DNA of 64,000 nucleotides, taken from NCBI GenBank assembly GCA_963776705.1, contig CAVZOA010000041.1, positions 181,873-245,872 on the forward strand. Reading direction: 5' to 3'. The position numbers and the translations under genes are program-made. Below are positions 52,564-64,000 of this stretch, one piece after another. Each line of letters starts with the position of its first letter. Positions within the stretch are counted from its first letter, which is position 1. Below the pieces are notes generated by a model. The model was not told the DNA's origin. It saw nothing but the letters and a program-made list of their open reading frames with translations, and made no database searches. Source of the DNA: Palleronia sp963776705. GTDB lineage: Bacteria; Pseudomonadota; Alphaproteobacteria; Rhodobacterales; Rhodobacteraceae.

Positions 52564-53676
52564 TCAGTCCGTCGGCGGGGCCAGGCCCCCGGCGAGCGTG
52601 ACGCGCACCTCGCCCGGGCCGATCTGCGCGTCCTCGGCAGCCTCGGGCGAGATTGCGGGAAGAATGCTTGCGACGCCCTCGGCCATCTTCGCGTCGGTCG
52701 TGTAGCGGTAGCGGACCGTACTGACCTCCTCCGTCTCCTCCCCGGGGCGCAGCGCCACGGCGTAGCCGCTCCCCTCCAGCATCGGCCGGAGCGATTCCGC
52801 CAGCCGTCTGGCATCGCCGTCCTCGCGACCGAAGGCGAGGGTCACGAGGCCCGAGGGCACCTCCTCCTCGGAGAGCGAGGAGGAGAGGGCGCTCCACTCC
52901 GCGGCGGCATAGTTTCCGCCGTCCACCGCAAGGCGGAGCACCCTCCAAGCGTAGCGGCTCCCCGCTGGGAGTTCGATCGCTAGCGCCGAGGCGTCCGTCT
53001 CCCTCTGGGAGATCTCGGGGGGTGCATCGTCGCCGTCCGGCAATTCCAAGAGTTCCACCGTGAAGGGAAGGGGCGTGGCGGCCGGAGCGGAGGTCCAGAC
53101 CAGTTCGGCGCGCTGCATCCCCTCGCCCGACGGAACCAGGAAATCTCCCTGCAGGCGCGGACGGGGGAGGGCGTCGGAATCGGCCGGATCGCTCACCGTC
53201 TCGAGCGTGTCGGCGGCAGCCGGGACGCTGGCGGCGGCCTCGGAGAGCCAATAGCGAGCGAGCGCCGGGTTCGGCGGCACGCCGATCCCCTCCTTGTAGA
53301 GCACGCCGAGATTGTAGGCCGCGCGGGGCACGCCGTTGGCCGCGGCGCGCGCGTACCAGACCGCGGCGGCGACCGGATCGGGGTCGCGCACGGTACCGGC
53401 GTCAATCATCACCGCCACGTTGAACTGCGCCTCCGGATGGCCGGCATCGGCGGCGGAGAGATAGTAGCGGAAGGCCCGCGCGGGATCGCGCGACCCCCCG
53501 AGACCCAGGTCGTTTAGAACGCCGAGTCCGAAGGCGGCCTCGGCGTCACCCTCGGCCGCCGCCTCCTGCCAGATCGCCCGCGCGGTGCCGTAATCGCCCT
53601 CGGAGAACGCCTGTTCGGCGGTCTGCGCGGAGGCGGCAGCGGCCAGCAGGATCAGGGCGAGGGCGAGTCGTATCAC
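52564..53676 (-). CDS. Secreted Sel1-repeat protein with a LytR_C-like C-terminus
   Basis: 370 residues. Signal peptide (IRLALALILLAAAASAQTAE), then about four Sel1-like TPRs (AFGLGVLNDLGLGGSRDPAR, YYLSAADAGHPEAQFNVAVM, VWYARAAANGVPRAAYNLGV), a middle beta-rich region, and a C-terminal domain (LVTLAFGREDGDARRLAESL, VSTVRYRYTTDAKMAEGVAS) with the same fold pattern as the convergent gene. Sel1 repeats usually mediate protein contacts. Four bases after the upstream OmpA-family gene, so both are one operon, suggesting an outer-envelope complex. Confidence 0.75.
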   Translation of the reverse strand: MIRLALALILLAAAASAQTAEQAFSEGDYGTARAIWQEAAAEGDAEAAFGLGVLNDLGLGGSRDPARAFRYYLSAADAGHPEAQFNVAVMIDAGTVRDPDPVAAAVWYARAAANGVPRAAYNLGVLYKEGIGVPPNPALARYWLSEAAASVPAAADTLETVSDPADSDALPRPRLQGDFLVPSGEGMQRAELVWTSAPAATPLPFTVELLELPDGDDAPPEISQRETDASALAIELPAGSRYAWRVLRLAVDGGNYAAAEWSALSSSLSEEEVPSGLVTLAFGREDGDARRLAESLRPMLEGSGYAVALRPGEETEEVSTVRYRYTTDAKMAEGVASILPAISPEAAEDAQIGPGEVRVTLAGGLAPPTD

Positions 53677-53679
53677 GGC

Positions 53680-54156
53680 CTACCGCCAGCTTATCTCGAC
53701 GACGCGGTTCTGCCGTTCGGACACGCCGGGGCCGGTGCTGACCGGCAGGTCGCTGTTGCCGCGTCCCACGACCTGAAGCCGGCCCACCGGGATGCCGCGT
53801 GCCTCGAGCCCCTCCGCGACTGCCCGGGCCCGCGCGACCGAGAGGTCGAGATTGAGGGAGGCCGGGCCCACGGTATCGGCCGCGCCGGACAGGATCATCA
53901 CGTAGGGGTTGCCTTCGCGGAACAGCCGCGCCGCCTGATCGAGCGTCTCGCCCTGGCTCGCCCCGATCTCGACCCCGCCGGTCTCGAAATAGACCTTGAG
54001 CGATTCCTGCTCCTGCGCCCCCGCGGATTGCTCGAGGGCCTGGCCGCCCTGCCGGTCCGGCGCGGACTGACCGGAGGAGCCGTCCTCCTGGGACAACGCG
54101 GGGCCGCCGAGAAGCGCGGTCATGAGAATGGCGGCAAGACCTCTGGAAATGGGCAT
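53680..54156 (-). CDS. OmpA-family peptidoglycan-binding protein
   Basis: 158 residues. Signal peptide (RGLAAILMTALLGGPALSQE), glutamine/serine-rich linker, then an OmpA domain: LKVYFETGGVEIGASQGETL, YVMILSGAADTVGPASLNLD and LSVARARAVAEGLEARGIPV, ending RQNRVVEISWR. The usual GHTD is replaced by SGAADT, keeping the Asp expected to touch diaminopimelate, and the RVVEI Arg is present. It is the first gene of a two-gene operon with the Sel1 protein. Confidence 0.85.
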   Translation of the reverse strand: MPISRGLAAILMTALLGGPALSQEDGSSGQSAPDRQGGQALEQSAGAQEQESLKVYFETGGVEIGASQGETLDQAARLFREGNPYVMILSGAADTVGPASLNLDLSVARARAVAEGLEARGIPVGRLQVVGRGNSDLPVSTGPGVSERQNRVVEISWR

Positions 54157-54292
54157 CGGGAACTTCCTGTCGAAATCGGCGAAGACTGTCGCGTCGGGGG
54201 AATCATAGTTGGATTGCGACGACTTGCGAAAGAATCGTCAATAACGTTTCGGGGAGAGCGCGCCGTGGGATGCTCCGCACCGCCCCGGGCGC

Positions 54293-54691
54293 TCAGAGCC
54301 AGTCCCGCAGGATCGGGATGAGGGGCAGGTCGGCGGGCGGCATCGAATAGTTGCGCAGCTCTGCCGGTCGGGCCCAGGCGAGCCGCTGGCCCTCCCGCGG
54401 CCGGGGCGTGCCCGACCACTTGCGGCAGGCGAAGAGCGGCATCAGGAGGTGGAACGCGTCATAGGCGTGGCTGGCGAAGGTGAGCGGCGCCAGGCAGCTC
54501 TCCCAAGTGTCGATCCCGAGCTCCTCGGAGAGTTCCCGGATCAGCGCCTCCTCCGGCCGTTCCCCCTGCTCGACCTTGCCGCCTGGAAATTCCCAGAGTC
54601 CGGCCATGGACTTGGCCTCGGGGCGCCGGGCGAGCAGCACCCGCCCGTCGCGGTCGATCAACGCCACGGCAGAGACGAGGACGAGTCTCAC
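54293..54691 (-). CDS. mutT: 8-oxo-dGTP diphosphatase MutT (Nudix)
   Basis: 132-residue Nudix enzyme that clears oxidised dGTP. RLVLVSAVALIDRDGRVLLA starts the domain (GTG at 54691), then ARRPEAKSMAGLWEFPGGKV and the Nudix box GGKVEQGERPEEALIRELSE followed by ELGI. GTG overlaps the argJ stop by four bases. In alphaproteobacteria mutT commonly follows argJ, as here. A much longer in-frame extension into argJ is not plausible. Confidence 0.9.
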   Translation of the reverse strand: MRLVLVSAVALIDRDGRVLLARRPEAKSMAGLWEFPGGKVEQGERPEEALIRELSEELGIDTWESCLAPLTFASHAYDAFHLLMPLFACRKWSGTPRPREGQRLAWARPAELRNYSMPPADLPLIPILRDWL

Positions 54692-55905
54692 GAGCGGTAA
54701 TCCGCGTTGATGCTGATATAGGCGTGGGTCAGGTCGCAGGTCCACATCGTTGCCCGACCCCGGCCGAGGCCGAGATCGACGGCGATCGTCAGGTCCTGCC
54801 GCGTCATGTAGGCCGCCCCGTCCTCCTCCCGGTAGTCCGGTGCCACCCAGCCCCGCTCGGCGACGAGGATGTCGCCGAAGCGGATCGAGAGCCGGTCGCG
54901 ATCGGCCGCCGCGCCCGACTTTCCCACCGCCATCACCACCCGGCCCCAGTTCGGATCCTCTCCTGCGATGGCGGTTTTGACGAGCGGGGAATTCGCGATC
55001 GCGCCTGCCACCTTCTGCGCATCCTCGTCGCTCTTCGCCCCGGAGACGGCGACCTCCACGAACTTCGTCGCACCCTCCCCGTCGCGTACGACCTGGTGGG
55101 CGAGGTCGAGCATCACCCCGTGGAGCGCCTCCTCGAACGCCCCGCCGCGGGCCGAGACCGTGGCGGACCGCCCCGTCGCGGCGAGGAGGAGCGTATCCGA
55201 GGTCGAGGTGTCGCCGTCCACGGTGATGCGGTTGAAGGTCCGGACCGTGAGGTCCGCTAGAATCTCCTGAAGAAGCGGTCTTCCGATCGCCGCGTCGGTG
55301 AAGAGATAGACGAGCATCGTCGCCATGTCGGGCGCGATCATTCCGGATCCCTTGGCGATCCCGGCGATGCGCACCTCGCGACCCTCGACCTGTACGGTCC
55401 GCCCGGCCCCTTTCGGGAAGGTGTCCGTGGTCATGATGGCGCGGGCCGAGGCGCCCAGCCCGTCCGGGGCGAGCCCCGCCACCAGATCGTCCAGCACGGC
55501 GGTGATCCGGGAATCGTCGAGCCGCTCGCCGATCACCCCGGTCGATCCGGTGAAGACCCGCTGCTCCGCCGCCCCGGTCGCGCCCGCGACCGCGGCGCAG
55601 ATGCGCGCCACCGATTCGTCTCCGGCCCGCCCGGTGAAGGCGTTGGAATTGCCGGAATTGACCAGAATCGCCGCCGGCCCCGCCATCTCCCCGCCGATCT
55701 TCGCCTCGCAATCGCGCACCGGCGCCGAGCGCGTGGAGGACCGCGTGAAGACCCCCGCAACCGTGGTTCCCGGATCGAGCACGGCCAGCATGACGTCGCT
55801 CCGGTCGCGATAGCGCACGCCCGCCGCGGCGGACGCGAAGCGCGCGCCGTCGATCCGCGGCAGGTCGGGAAACCGCGCCGGGGCGAGAGGGGAGAGGGAC
55901 GGCAC
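54688..55905 (-). CDS. argJ: Bifunctional ornithine acetyltransferase / N-acetylglutamate synthase
   Basis: 405-residue arginine biosynthesis enzyme, self-cleaved into two chains. The N-terminal chain has VAGVFTRSSTRSAPVRDCEA and AILVNSGNSNAFTGRAGDES; the oxyanion-hole threonines lie in VFTGSTGVIGE. The autoproteolysis site is GSGMIAPDMATMLVYLFTD, where cleavage precedes the nucleophile Thr. C-terminal SSLVKTAIAGEDPNWGRVV-like stretch (NSPLVKTAIAGEDPNWGRVV) and the ending HAYISINADYRS are typical. Length normal. It follows the parvulin gene by 4 bases and overlaps mutT. Confidence 0.96.
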   Translation of the reverse strand: MPSLSPLAPARFPDLPRIDGARFASAAAGVRYRDRSDVMLAVLDPGTTVAGVFTRSSTRSAPVRDCEAKIGGEMAGPAAILVNSGNSNAFTGRAGDESVARICAAVAGATGAAEQRVFTGSTGVIGERLDDSRITAVLDDLVAGLAPDGLGASARAIMTTDTFPKGAGRTVQVEGREVRIAGIAKGSGMIAPDMATMLVYLFTDAAIGRPLLQEILADLTVRTFNRITVDGDTSTSDTLLLAATGRSATVSARGGAFEEALHGVMLDLAHQVVRDGEGATKFVEVAVSGAKSDEDAQKVAGAIANSPLVKTAIAGEDPNWGRVVMAVGKSGAAADRDRLSIRFGDILVAERGWVAPDYREEDGAAYMTRQDLTIAVDLGLGRGRATMWTCDLTHAYISINADYRS

Positions 55906-55909
55906 GGGC

Positions 55910-56737
55910 TCAGTCGAGCAGGGAATCGTTGCGGATTGCCGAGGCGTCGATCGCGGTCTCCGGGCGGCTCACATCGGCGTTCTCCATCGCCTCGGCCACC
56001 TGCTCCTCGACCGCCCGCGTCTGCAACTGGGTCTCGATCTCGCCGCGGACCTCCTCAAGCGGCGGCGCGCTCCGCTGGCGCTTGTCGTTGAGCTTGATGA
56101 CGTGCCAACCGAACTCCGTCTTCACCGGCTGCGACACCTCGCCGACCTCCAAGTCCGCCACAGCCGACTGGAAGGCCGGCACCATGTCGCCCGGGCCGAA
56201 CCAGCCGAGCGCGCCGCCCGAGGGGCCCGAGGGGCCGGTGGAGCGGTTGCGGGCGAGATCGGCGAACTCCGCCCCGTCGTCGAGCTCTGCGAGGAGCTCC
56301 TTCGCCTCCTCCTCGCTGTCCACGAGGATGTGGGAGGCGTCGTATTCGGTCGAGGGCTCCGCCGACCCGTACTGCTCCTCGTAGGCCGCCTGGATCTCCT
56401 CCTCAGTGACCGCGTCGGCAGTATGCGCATCGAGCACGTCGGAGGCCACGAGCGCGCGGCGCTCGTTCTCGAGCACGAGTTCGTTGCGCTCCGAGAGCGT
56501 GTCGGTATCCGCGCCGAGCGCGGTCTGCTGGATGAGCTGCTGCAGCACGCCGTCGAACAGGGTCTGGTCGTCGAGCGCCTGGTACTGCTCGGGCAGCCGC
56601 TCGCGCATCGCGATCATGTGGCCGAGGGTGATCTCGGTGTCGCCGACCGTGGCGACCACGGTCGAGGCGTCCTGGGCCGCCGCCGGCAGGCCGAGGCCGA
56701 GCGACAGGAGAGCGGCCAGAGTCGCGAGTTTCGTCAT
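55910..56737 (-). CDS. Periplasmic peptidyl-prolyl isomerase, parvulin type
   Basis: 275-residue exported chaperone. Signal peptide TKLATLAALLSLGLGLPAAA, an N-terminal helical SurA-like part (VVATVGDTEITLGHMIAMRE), and a parvulin domain: DASHILVDSEEEAKELLAEL, FADLARNRSTGPSGPSGGAL, GWFGPGDMVPAFQSAVADLE, VKTEFGWHVIKLNDKR. The catalytic His pair (ASHIL and GWHVI) is present. The C-terminal tail is glutamate-rich. Divergent from secA with a 166-base gap that must contain both promoters. First gene of the parvulin-argJ-mutT operon. Confidence 0.92.
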   Translation of the reverse strand: MTKLATLAALLSLGLGLPAAAQDASTVVATVGDTEITLGHMIAMRERLPEQYQALDDQTLFDGVLQQLIQQTALGADTDTLSERNELVLENERRALVASDVLDAHTADAVTEEEIQAAYEEQYGSAEPSTEYDASHILVDSEEEAKELLAELDDGAEFADLARNRSTGPSGPSGGALGWFGPGDMVPAFQSAVADLEVGEVSQPVKTEFGWHVIKLNDKRQRSAPPLEEVRGEIETQLQTRAVEEQVAEAMENADVSRPETAIDASAIRNDSLLD

Positions 56738-56903
56738 CGTGAAGATCCTTTCCCGGCCGGTCCCGGAGGCCAGCGTTGACAGTCTGGAGGGCGCCCCTTA
56801 CATCGCCACCAGCCTCCGAAGGGGCCATGTCTTGCCGCTTACCTATTCGGCACCGACCGGCCGGGCAAGCAATCCCCCTCACAACAAGATGTCAGGAGAG
56901 AGA

Positions 56904-59604
<2,701 letters not shown>

Positions 59605-59608
<4 letters not shown>

Positions 59609-61120
59609 AGAGCGCAGCCATCGCGCTTCTCTGCCTTGCGCTCGCCGCTCCCGCCACCGGCCGGACACAGCAGGTGACCCTGAGCGAGGCGGGCGAGGTG
59701 GTCGCCGAAGGCGAGCTTCTGGGCTATGACGGCCGCTTCTACCGGCTTCTCGGACCCTATGGCGAGGTGGCGCTCGACGGCCGGAGCCTCACCTGCGAGG
59801 GCGCCGCCTGCCCGGGCCCGGACTGGGTAGAGCGTCTCCGCATCTCCGGCGAGCCCGCGATCCTCGAGGGGGTCCTGCTGCCGCTCCTAGACGCCTTCGC
59901 CGCCCGCCGCGATCTCGCGCTCGACCATTCCGCGAACGGGGACGGGTGGACATACGCCTTCCTGCGGGAGGGACGGCCCGCCGGCCGGATCGTCCTCTAC
60001 GCCACGAGCTCCGCGGAAAGCCTGGCCGACATCGTCGCCGACGCGGCCGATCTCGCCGTGACCCGGCGGCCGCCCTCTCCTCTCGAGGCCGATCTCGCGG
60101 AGGAAGCCGGACGCGGCGACCTGACCGCGCCGGGGCGGAGCGCCATCCTCGCCCTCGACGCCTTCGTGCCGGTGGTCGCCGTATCGAATCCTGTCACCTC
60201 CATCGAGGCCGCGACCCTCGGCGCGATCCTCTCGGGCGAAATCCGCGACTGGTCGGCGCTGGGGGCGCCGCCGGGTCCGATCCGCCTCCACCTTCCCGCG
60301 CCGCGGAGCGGGTTAGGCGAGGCGGTCGCCTCGCGCCTGCCCGTGGCCGGCACGCTGGCGGTGCTCCACGACGATCCCGGCGCCCTCGCCGCCGCGGTGG
60401 CGGACGACCCCGCCGCCCTCGGCATCGCGCTCCTGTCCGCGGTCGGAGACGTGCAGGCGCTGCGTCTCTCCGGCCCCTGCGGCGCCGTCGCCACCGCCAC
60501 GCCCCTTTCGGTCAAGACTGGCGATTATCCCCTTTCCCTGCCGGTCTTCCTCTACGCCCCCGCGCGGCGCCTCGGCGCCTTCGCGCGCGACGTCGTGGAC
60601 TATCTCACCTCTCCCATCGCGCAGCCCCTCATCGCCCGGTCGGGCCTGATCGACCAGTTCCCGGAGGCGATCGCCTTCGCCGCGCAGGGCGACCGGCTCG
60701 CCCGCGGCATCCTCGCTGCGGACGGCCCCTTGGACGTGGCGACGCTCAAGCGCCTTGTCGGCGAAATGCAGGGCGCGGCGCGGCTCTCGATATCGTTCCG
60801 CTTCGAGCCTCGGATCGACCGCGCTCGACGCGCAATCGGCCGCCAACGTCGCGCTCCTGGCCGAGGCGATCGGGCGGGGCGTCTTCGCCGGGCGGGAACT
60901 GGTCTTCGCCGGCTTCTCCGACGGGCGTGGCCCGGCAGAGACCAACGTCACGCTCTCGCGCCGTCGCGCGCTCGCCGTGCGCGAGGCGGTGGCCGCCCGC
61001 ATCGGCGATGCCGACGCGACGCTCTCTACCGGCGCCTACGGGGAGGCGCTGCCGATGGCCTGCGACGAGACGCGGAGCGGACGGCGCGTGAACCGCCGGG
61101 TCGAGGTCTGGCTCAGATAA
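59605..61120 (+). CDS. PstS-like periplasmic binding protein with C-terminal OmpA domain (one frameshift)
   Basis: About 504 residues. A signal peptide (SAAIALLCLALAAPATG) is followed by a two-lobed substrate-binding domain like those of phosphate-type ABC systems (FVPVVAVSNPVTSIEAATLG, AILSGEIRDWSALGAPPGPI, YPLSLPVFLYAPARRLGAFA) and an OmpA domain in the C-terminal 110 residues (ISFRFEP, then AANVALLAEAIGRGVFAGRE, LSRRRALAVREAVAARIGDA, RRVNRRVEVWLR). An extra C at about 60813 separates the parts. No ATG/GTG/TTG stands at the expected start; the nearest codon is CTG 59605 overlapping the secA stop. Binding-protein-OmpA hybrids are known in Rhodobacteraceae; the ligand is unknown. Confidence 0.75.
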
Positions 61121-61121
61121 T

Positions 61122-61146
61122 GGCGCCGCGGTCCGGCCGCGGCGCC
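61122..61146. terminator. Strong GC hairpin after the PstS-OmpA gene
   Basis: GGCGCCGCGG (61122-61131) and CCGCGGCGCC (61137-61146) are perfect arms with loop TCCGG, two bases after the stop. No T-run follows, so it is a terminator-like structure rather than a classical one. It is the last element of core DNA before the IS cluster. Confidence 0.55.
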
Positions 61147-61242
61147 GGGCCTCATACCAGCGGCGTCAGGCACTGACTTTGAGGAGGTTCCCTTGGGACC
61201 GGATTGCTGATTCACTCGCCTCCGAGGTGGGGGAGGATCAGC

Positions 61243-61735
61243 ATGGCGGTGGAAATCACGCGAAGAGAGCTGTCGGCGTCGGAGTTGCGGCGCGAAGCTG
61301 CGCGGGCGAAGGATGCGAAGGCGTCTCGTCGGATGCTGGCGCTGGCGTTCGTGCTCGACGGGCGGAGCCGGACTGAGGCGGCGCAGAGCTGCGGGATGGA
61401 CCGGCAGACGCTGCGGTCGAACGCATGCGTTCGACGGGTCTATCGCTACAACGAGGAGGGCCTGGCCGGGCTGGTCAACCGCTCCCTCCCGGGGCGGACG
61501 CCGATGCTCAGTGCGGAGCAGATGGGCGAGTTGGCGGAGCTCGTCGAGGCGGGGCCTGACCCGGAGGCGGACCGGGTGATCCGCTGGCGGCGCATCGACC
61601 TCTGCCACGTCGTCGAGCGGCGCTTCGGCCTCCGCGTGGCGGAGCGGACGATGGGTTCGATCCTCCGCCGGCTCGGTTTCGCAAAGCTGTCGGCGCGGCC
61701 GCGTCATCCCCAGAGCGATCCGGAAGCCCGAGAGC
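61243..61735 (+). pseudogene. IS630-family transposase, N-terminal fragment
   Basis: Contains the N-terminal helix-turn-helix domain: MAVEITRRELSASELRREAA, SRRMLALAFVLDGRSRTEAA, LAGLVNRSLPGRTPMLSAEQ and VERRFGLRVAERTMGSILRR, then LGFAKLSARPRHPQSDPEA. The DDE half is missing: after 61735 the sequence becomes unrelated. An unusual insertion of about five codons at RQTLR/VYRYNEEG carries an 18-base perfect palindrome. Inactive. Confidence 0.8.
61417..61434. repeat. 18-base perfect palindrome inside the IS630 fragment
   Basis: TCGAACGCATGCGTTCGA is its own reverse complement. It falls where related IS630 proteins read directly from TLRD(x)V to YRYNEEG, so it looks like an added or rearranged segment. 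Confidence 0.6.
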
Positions 61736-61975
61736 TATATAAAAACGGATGGCCCGCCCCGTCTGCAAGAGCTTTATTTCCGGCGGCGTCTGACAGGTCT
61801 GCATCAACGTATACGGCGTATCGGAATGGTCGCCGTCGCCAAGATGGAGATCCGCGCGTCCCGAGCCTCATAAACTTCACGGCGTCATCGCGCCATCTTT
61901 TTAACCAGGCTTTCGAAACGCCGGTAAACCGTCAGGCCATCTTTCAAAGTCCTCCCGCAGACATCGTGAGGTCGT
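61736..61975 (-). other. 3' non-coding end of an IS110-family remnant
   Basis: About 240 bases between the IS630 cut point and the end of the IS110-type transposase fragment. No gene is seen. A+T content is higher than in the core genome. By analogy with the other two IS110 elements in the window it is the likely guide-RNA region, but no target is available for comparison because the other flank is lost under the IS5 element. Confidence 0.4.
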
Positions 61976-62463
61976 TCAGCTTGCGGAGGCCGAGGACCAA
62001 TTGCTTGAGGCCGCCGTCGGCCGATCTGCCTCGAACGCGACGCCCTTGCGCAACGTCGCCCAGGCGATGCGAGCGAGTTTGTTGGCGAGCGCCACGACAA
62101 CGGCGTTGCGATGTCGCCTGGCCAGCAAGCCGCGCAGCCAATCGCCGAAAGGCGTCTGGCTCTCGGCGAGAGACGGCAAGGCCGCTCTGGCGCCGTGGAT
62201 CAGCAACGTGCGCAGATATTTGTCGCCGCGCTTGGTGATCCCCAGAAGCCTTGGCTTGCCGCCGGTCGTATGTTGCCGCGGAACGAGGCCGAGCCAAGCG
62301 CCAAGATCACGCCCGCGCGCGAAAGCCGCCCCATCGCCTATGGCGGCGACGAGGGCCGTGGCGTTCAAGGCGCCGATCCCGGGGATCGTGACCAGACGGC
62401 GGCTCGCCTCGTCGATCCGGGCGTGTTCGACGAATTCCCGGTCGAGGGCGCCAATCGGCCGTC
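61976..62463 (-). pseudogene. IS110-family transposase, C-terminal fragment
   Basis: C-terminal transposase_20 domain: REFVEHARIDEASRRLVTIP, GIGALNATALVAAIGDGAAF, LGAWLGLVPRQHTTGGKPRL, LGITKRGDKYLRTLLIHGAR. The N-terminal DEDD domain is absent because the sequence passes into an IS5-family element at about 62464. Different from the two other IS110-type transposases in the window. Confidence 0.85.
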
Positions 62464-64000
62464 AATAGTTCAGGCTGAACAAACTTTCGGCGTGCCTTTC
62501 TGGTGCTTGCCGAGGGAGATTTCGGCGATCGCCGCGGCCAGGACTGCGGCGATCGCGGCGTGCAAGAAGGCCAGAAGAGCTCTCAGGTGGGCGAGGATCT
62601 GCGGATGTTGTGGCCGCAGCCGCACAGGACGGCGAAGATCGCGTCGCCGAACGTGCCCTTCAGCGGGCAGCGTGACAGGCGGCCGTCGGTTTTCATGTGG
62701 CCGATTTCCGGCTCGATGGCGCTGCGCCGTCGCAACAGCTGTCTCAGCGCCGGGGTCAGGCCGCGGCGCGTGCCGCTGATCAGGACCTGCGTCGCGCCAC
62801 GCCGTGGCCGCGGTATCCGCGATCCACGACCGCCAGCGCAGGCGTCTGGCCGGTCAGGATGGCGACCTGCTCAAGCGCTTCCGGCAAGGTGTGGCCGTCA
62901 TAGGGATTGCCCGGCAACGCACGCATGCCCACGACGAACCCCTCGTCGATGGTCGTGGCGAGGCTGACCTTCGTGCCGAACTCGTAGCGATTGCGGGCCT
63001 TGCCCTTGGAGATGCAGTCGACCTCCGGCTCGTGCAGCGCGTAGATCTTGCCGCGGCTCCTGGGGCCCTGGTGCAGCAGGCGGCCCACCAGCACCAGCAT
63101 GTCCAGAACGCGCTCGCGCAGCGGACCCGCAGGGATCGCATCCAGCTGGCGGCGGAGGTCGCGCAGCACGCGGCCGGTGTAGCCCTTCAGCTTTTTCAGG
63201 GCCTTGCGCATGCGCTTGAACTGTCGGGCATGGGCATATCGGCCGGCCTGCATGGCCAGGCGCGGCGCCAGCCGGTTGTAGTTCTGCCGCAGCGTGACCC
63301 CGGCTTCACTTGCAAGGGCGACAAGCTGATTGCGGGCCTTGTCATAGAGGCGCGCGTCGGTCGGGTGCGCGATGTTTTTCTCCATGACCGTGGTGTCGAC
63401 GGCGACGCGCGACAGGCTGTCGTCATCGATCGTGCCCGATGCCCGCCCGGCCTCGATGGTCTTCGTGAGCAGCCACTCGGCCCCTTCCTCACCGATCCGC
63501 TGCCGCCAGCGGGTCAGGCAGGACGGGTCGATCGGTGGGCGGTGCTGGAGTGAGGCGGGGAACAGATCGGTCCGGTGGACCGATCTGCCGCCGAACGTCT
63601 CACCGGTGAAATGCTGATAGTAGGGGTTCTCGACCCAGCGCGCGACGACTGCCTCGTCCGACAGCCGGTAGGCGTGCTGGAGATACAGCAGCCCCGCCAC
63701 CAGCCGCGGCGAGGTCGCGGGCCGCCCCCGATGCGATGGGAAGAACCCGGCCCATTCCCGTTCGAAGAACTCCCAGTCGATCAGCGCCGCCAGCGTCGCC
63801 AGCTCGTGACGCATGTCGATCATGTCGGTGAGGCGGGGGCGCAGGAGATCGTCCTGCTCTTCCTGGCGGGGATGGGGCTTCATCGGGGCTCCGGAATTCG
63901 CAAGGTTTCGAAGGCCAGAATACGAAACCCTGCAAATCGGCGCCAGCGTTTCAGCATGATCTGCGCGGTAAATCAGCAGGTTGGGAGTTATTCAGGGTGA
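62464..64000 (-). mobile_element. IS5-family element, reaching the window edge
   Basis: Transposase gene plus about 115 bases upstream of it. The left boundary is the point where the IS110 fragment is broken (about 62464). The right end is not certain; GAGTTATTCAGGG close to 63990 resembles the outer ends of IS5-group elements. Whether the element is complete cannot be decided inside the window. Confidence 0.65.
62470..63883 (-). CDS. IS5-family transposase (one frameshift)
   Basis: Starts MKPHPRQEEQDDLLRPRLTD. The N-terminal DUF772 domain reads LAALIDWEFFEREWAGFFPS and LLYLQHAYRLSDEAVVARWV; the DDE domain has VDTTVMEKNIAHPTDARLYD, KYEFGTKVSLATT-like stretch (RYEFGTKVSLATTIDEGFVV) and AVVDRGYRGHGVA. 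Near 62795 a two-base excess shifts the frame; the end (VLISGTRRGLTPALRQLLRR, IEPEIGHMKTDGRLSRC with the DDE glutamate) continues in another frame to 62470. Possibly inactive, or another sequence error. Confidence 0.85.

Noticed and set aside
62464..64000. Exact terminal inverted repeats of the IS5 element
   Set aside because: GAGTTATTCAGGG near 63990 and GTTCAGGCTGAAC near 62469 look end-like but do not form a convincing inverted pair by eye, so the boundaries are left approximate.

Overview
The window is high-GC DNA (roughly two thirds G+C by eye) from an alphaproteobacterium, most likely a member of the Rhodobacteraceae. The reasons are gene content and order: a hemD / mitofilin-like / hemY string, a tsaD-EVE pair, rimP-nusA-ylxR-infB, ferrochelatase beside a 63-residue secreted peptide, ubiG, a DUF2853 protein, and secA divergent from a parvulin and argJ. 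No species can be named from the sequence alone.

Layout. 1-8.7 kb is core genome: an AGCS symporter, a universal stress protein, an FUSC-like membrane protein, EVE protein and TsaD, then the heme-linked hemD/mitofilin/hemY cluster and a tRNA-Thr(CGU). 8.8-19.7 kb is an accessory, transposon-built zone: a broken MmyB-type regulator, an IS21 remnant, and two copies of an IS91-family element flanking a small HxlR regulator + methyltransferase module. 19.7-23.6 kb is a short core segment (C69 peptidase stub, Nudix, Hsp33, CoA-type Nudix, CCA transferase). 23.6-27.6 kb is a third IS91 copy in inverted orientation. 27.9-45.7 kb is core genome: a giant CheB-CheR-PAS-HWE kinase with its receiver, a coupled pair of ABC exporters, an RNA methyltransferase, cell-wall enzymes, hemH, comF, grxC, a nitrilase-like hydrolase, ubiG and a proline iminopeptidase. 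46-51.4 kb is the transcription/translation operon rimP-nusA-ylxR-infB. 51.5-61.1 kb holds envelope proteins, mutT, argJ, a parvulin, secA and a PstS-OmpA hybrid. 61.2-64 kb is another pile of IS remnants (IS630, IS110, IS5).

The most interesting feature is the IS110/IS1111 pair. An IS1111-type element (tnp at 17204-18208 and 25214-26218, a 3' stub at 10940) sits inside the IS91 transposase gene, and a second IS110-family element (tnp 15974-16999) has jumped exactly into the edge of the first. Because uninterrupted targets can be reconstructed in the same window, the 3' non-coding end of each element can be tested for guide RNA content. Each contains one segment identical to one side of its own target and one segment complementary to the other side, both running into the junction dinucleotide. 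That is the pattern expected for a bridge (seek) RNA.

Many conserved genes carry one-base or two-base frameshifts (hemD, mitofilin-like, hemY end, cca, comF, rimP, nusA, ylxR, infB, secA, the PstS-OmpA gene), with a dense cluster at 46.4-51 kb. Since nusA, infB and secA are essential, sequence error is the likeliest explanation; these are reported here as single genes with the break positions stated, and only truly truncated or IS-cut genes are called pseudogenes.
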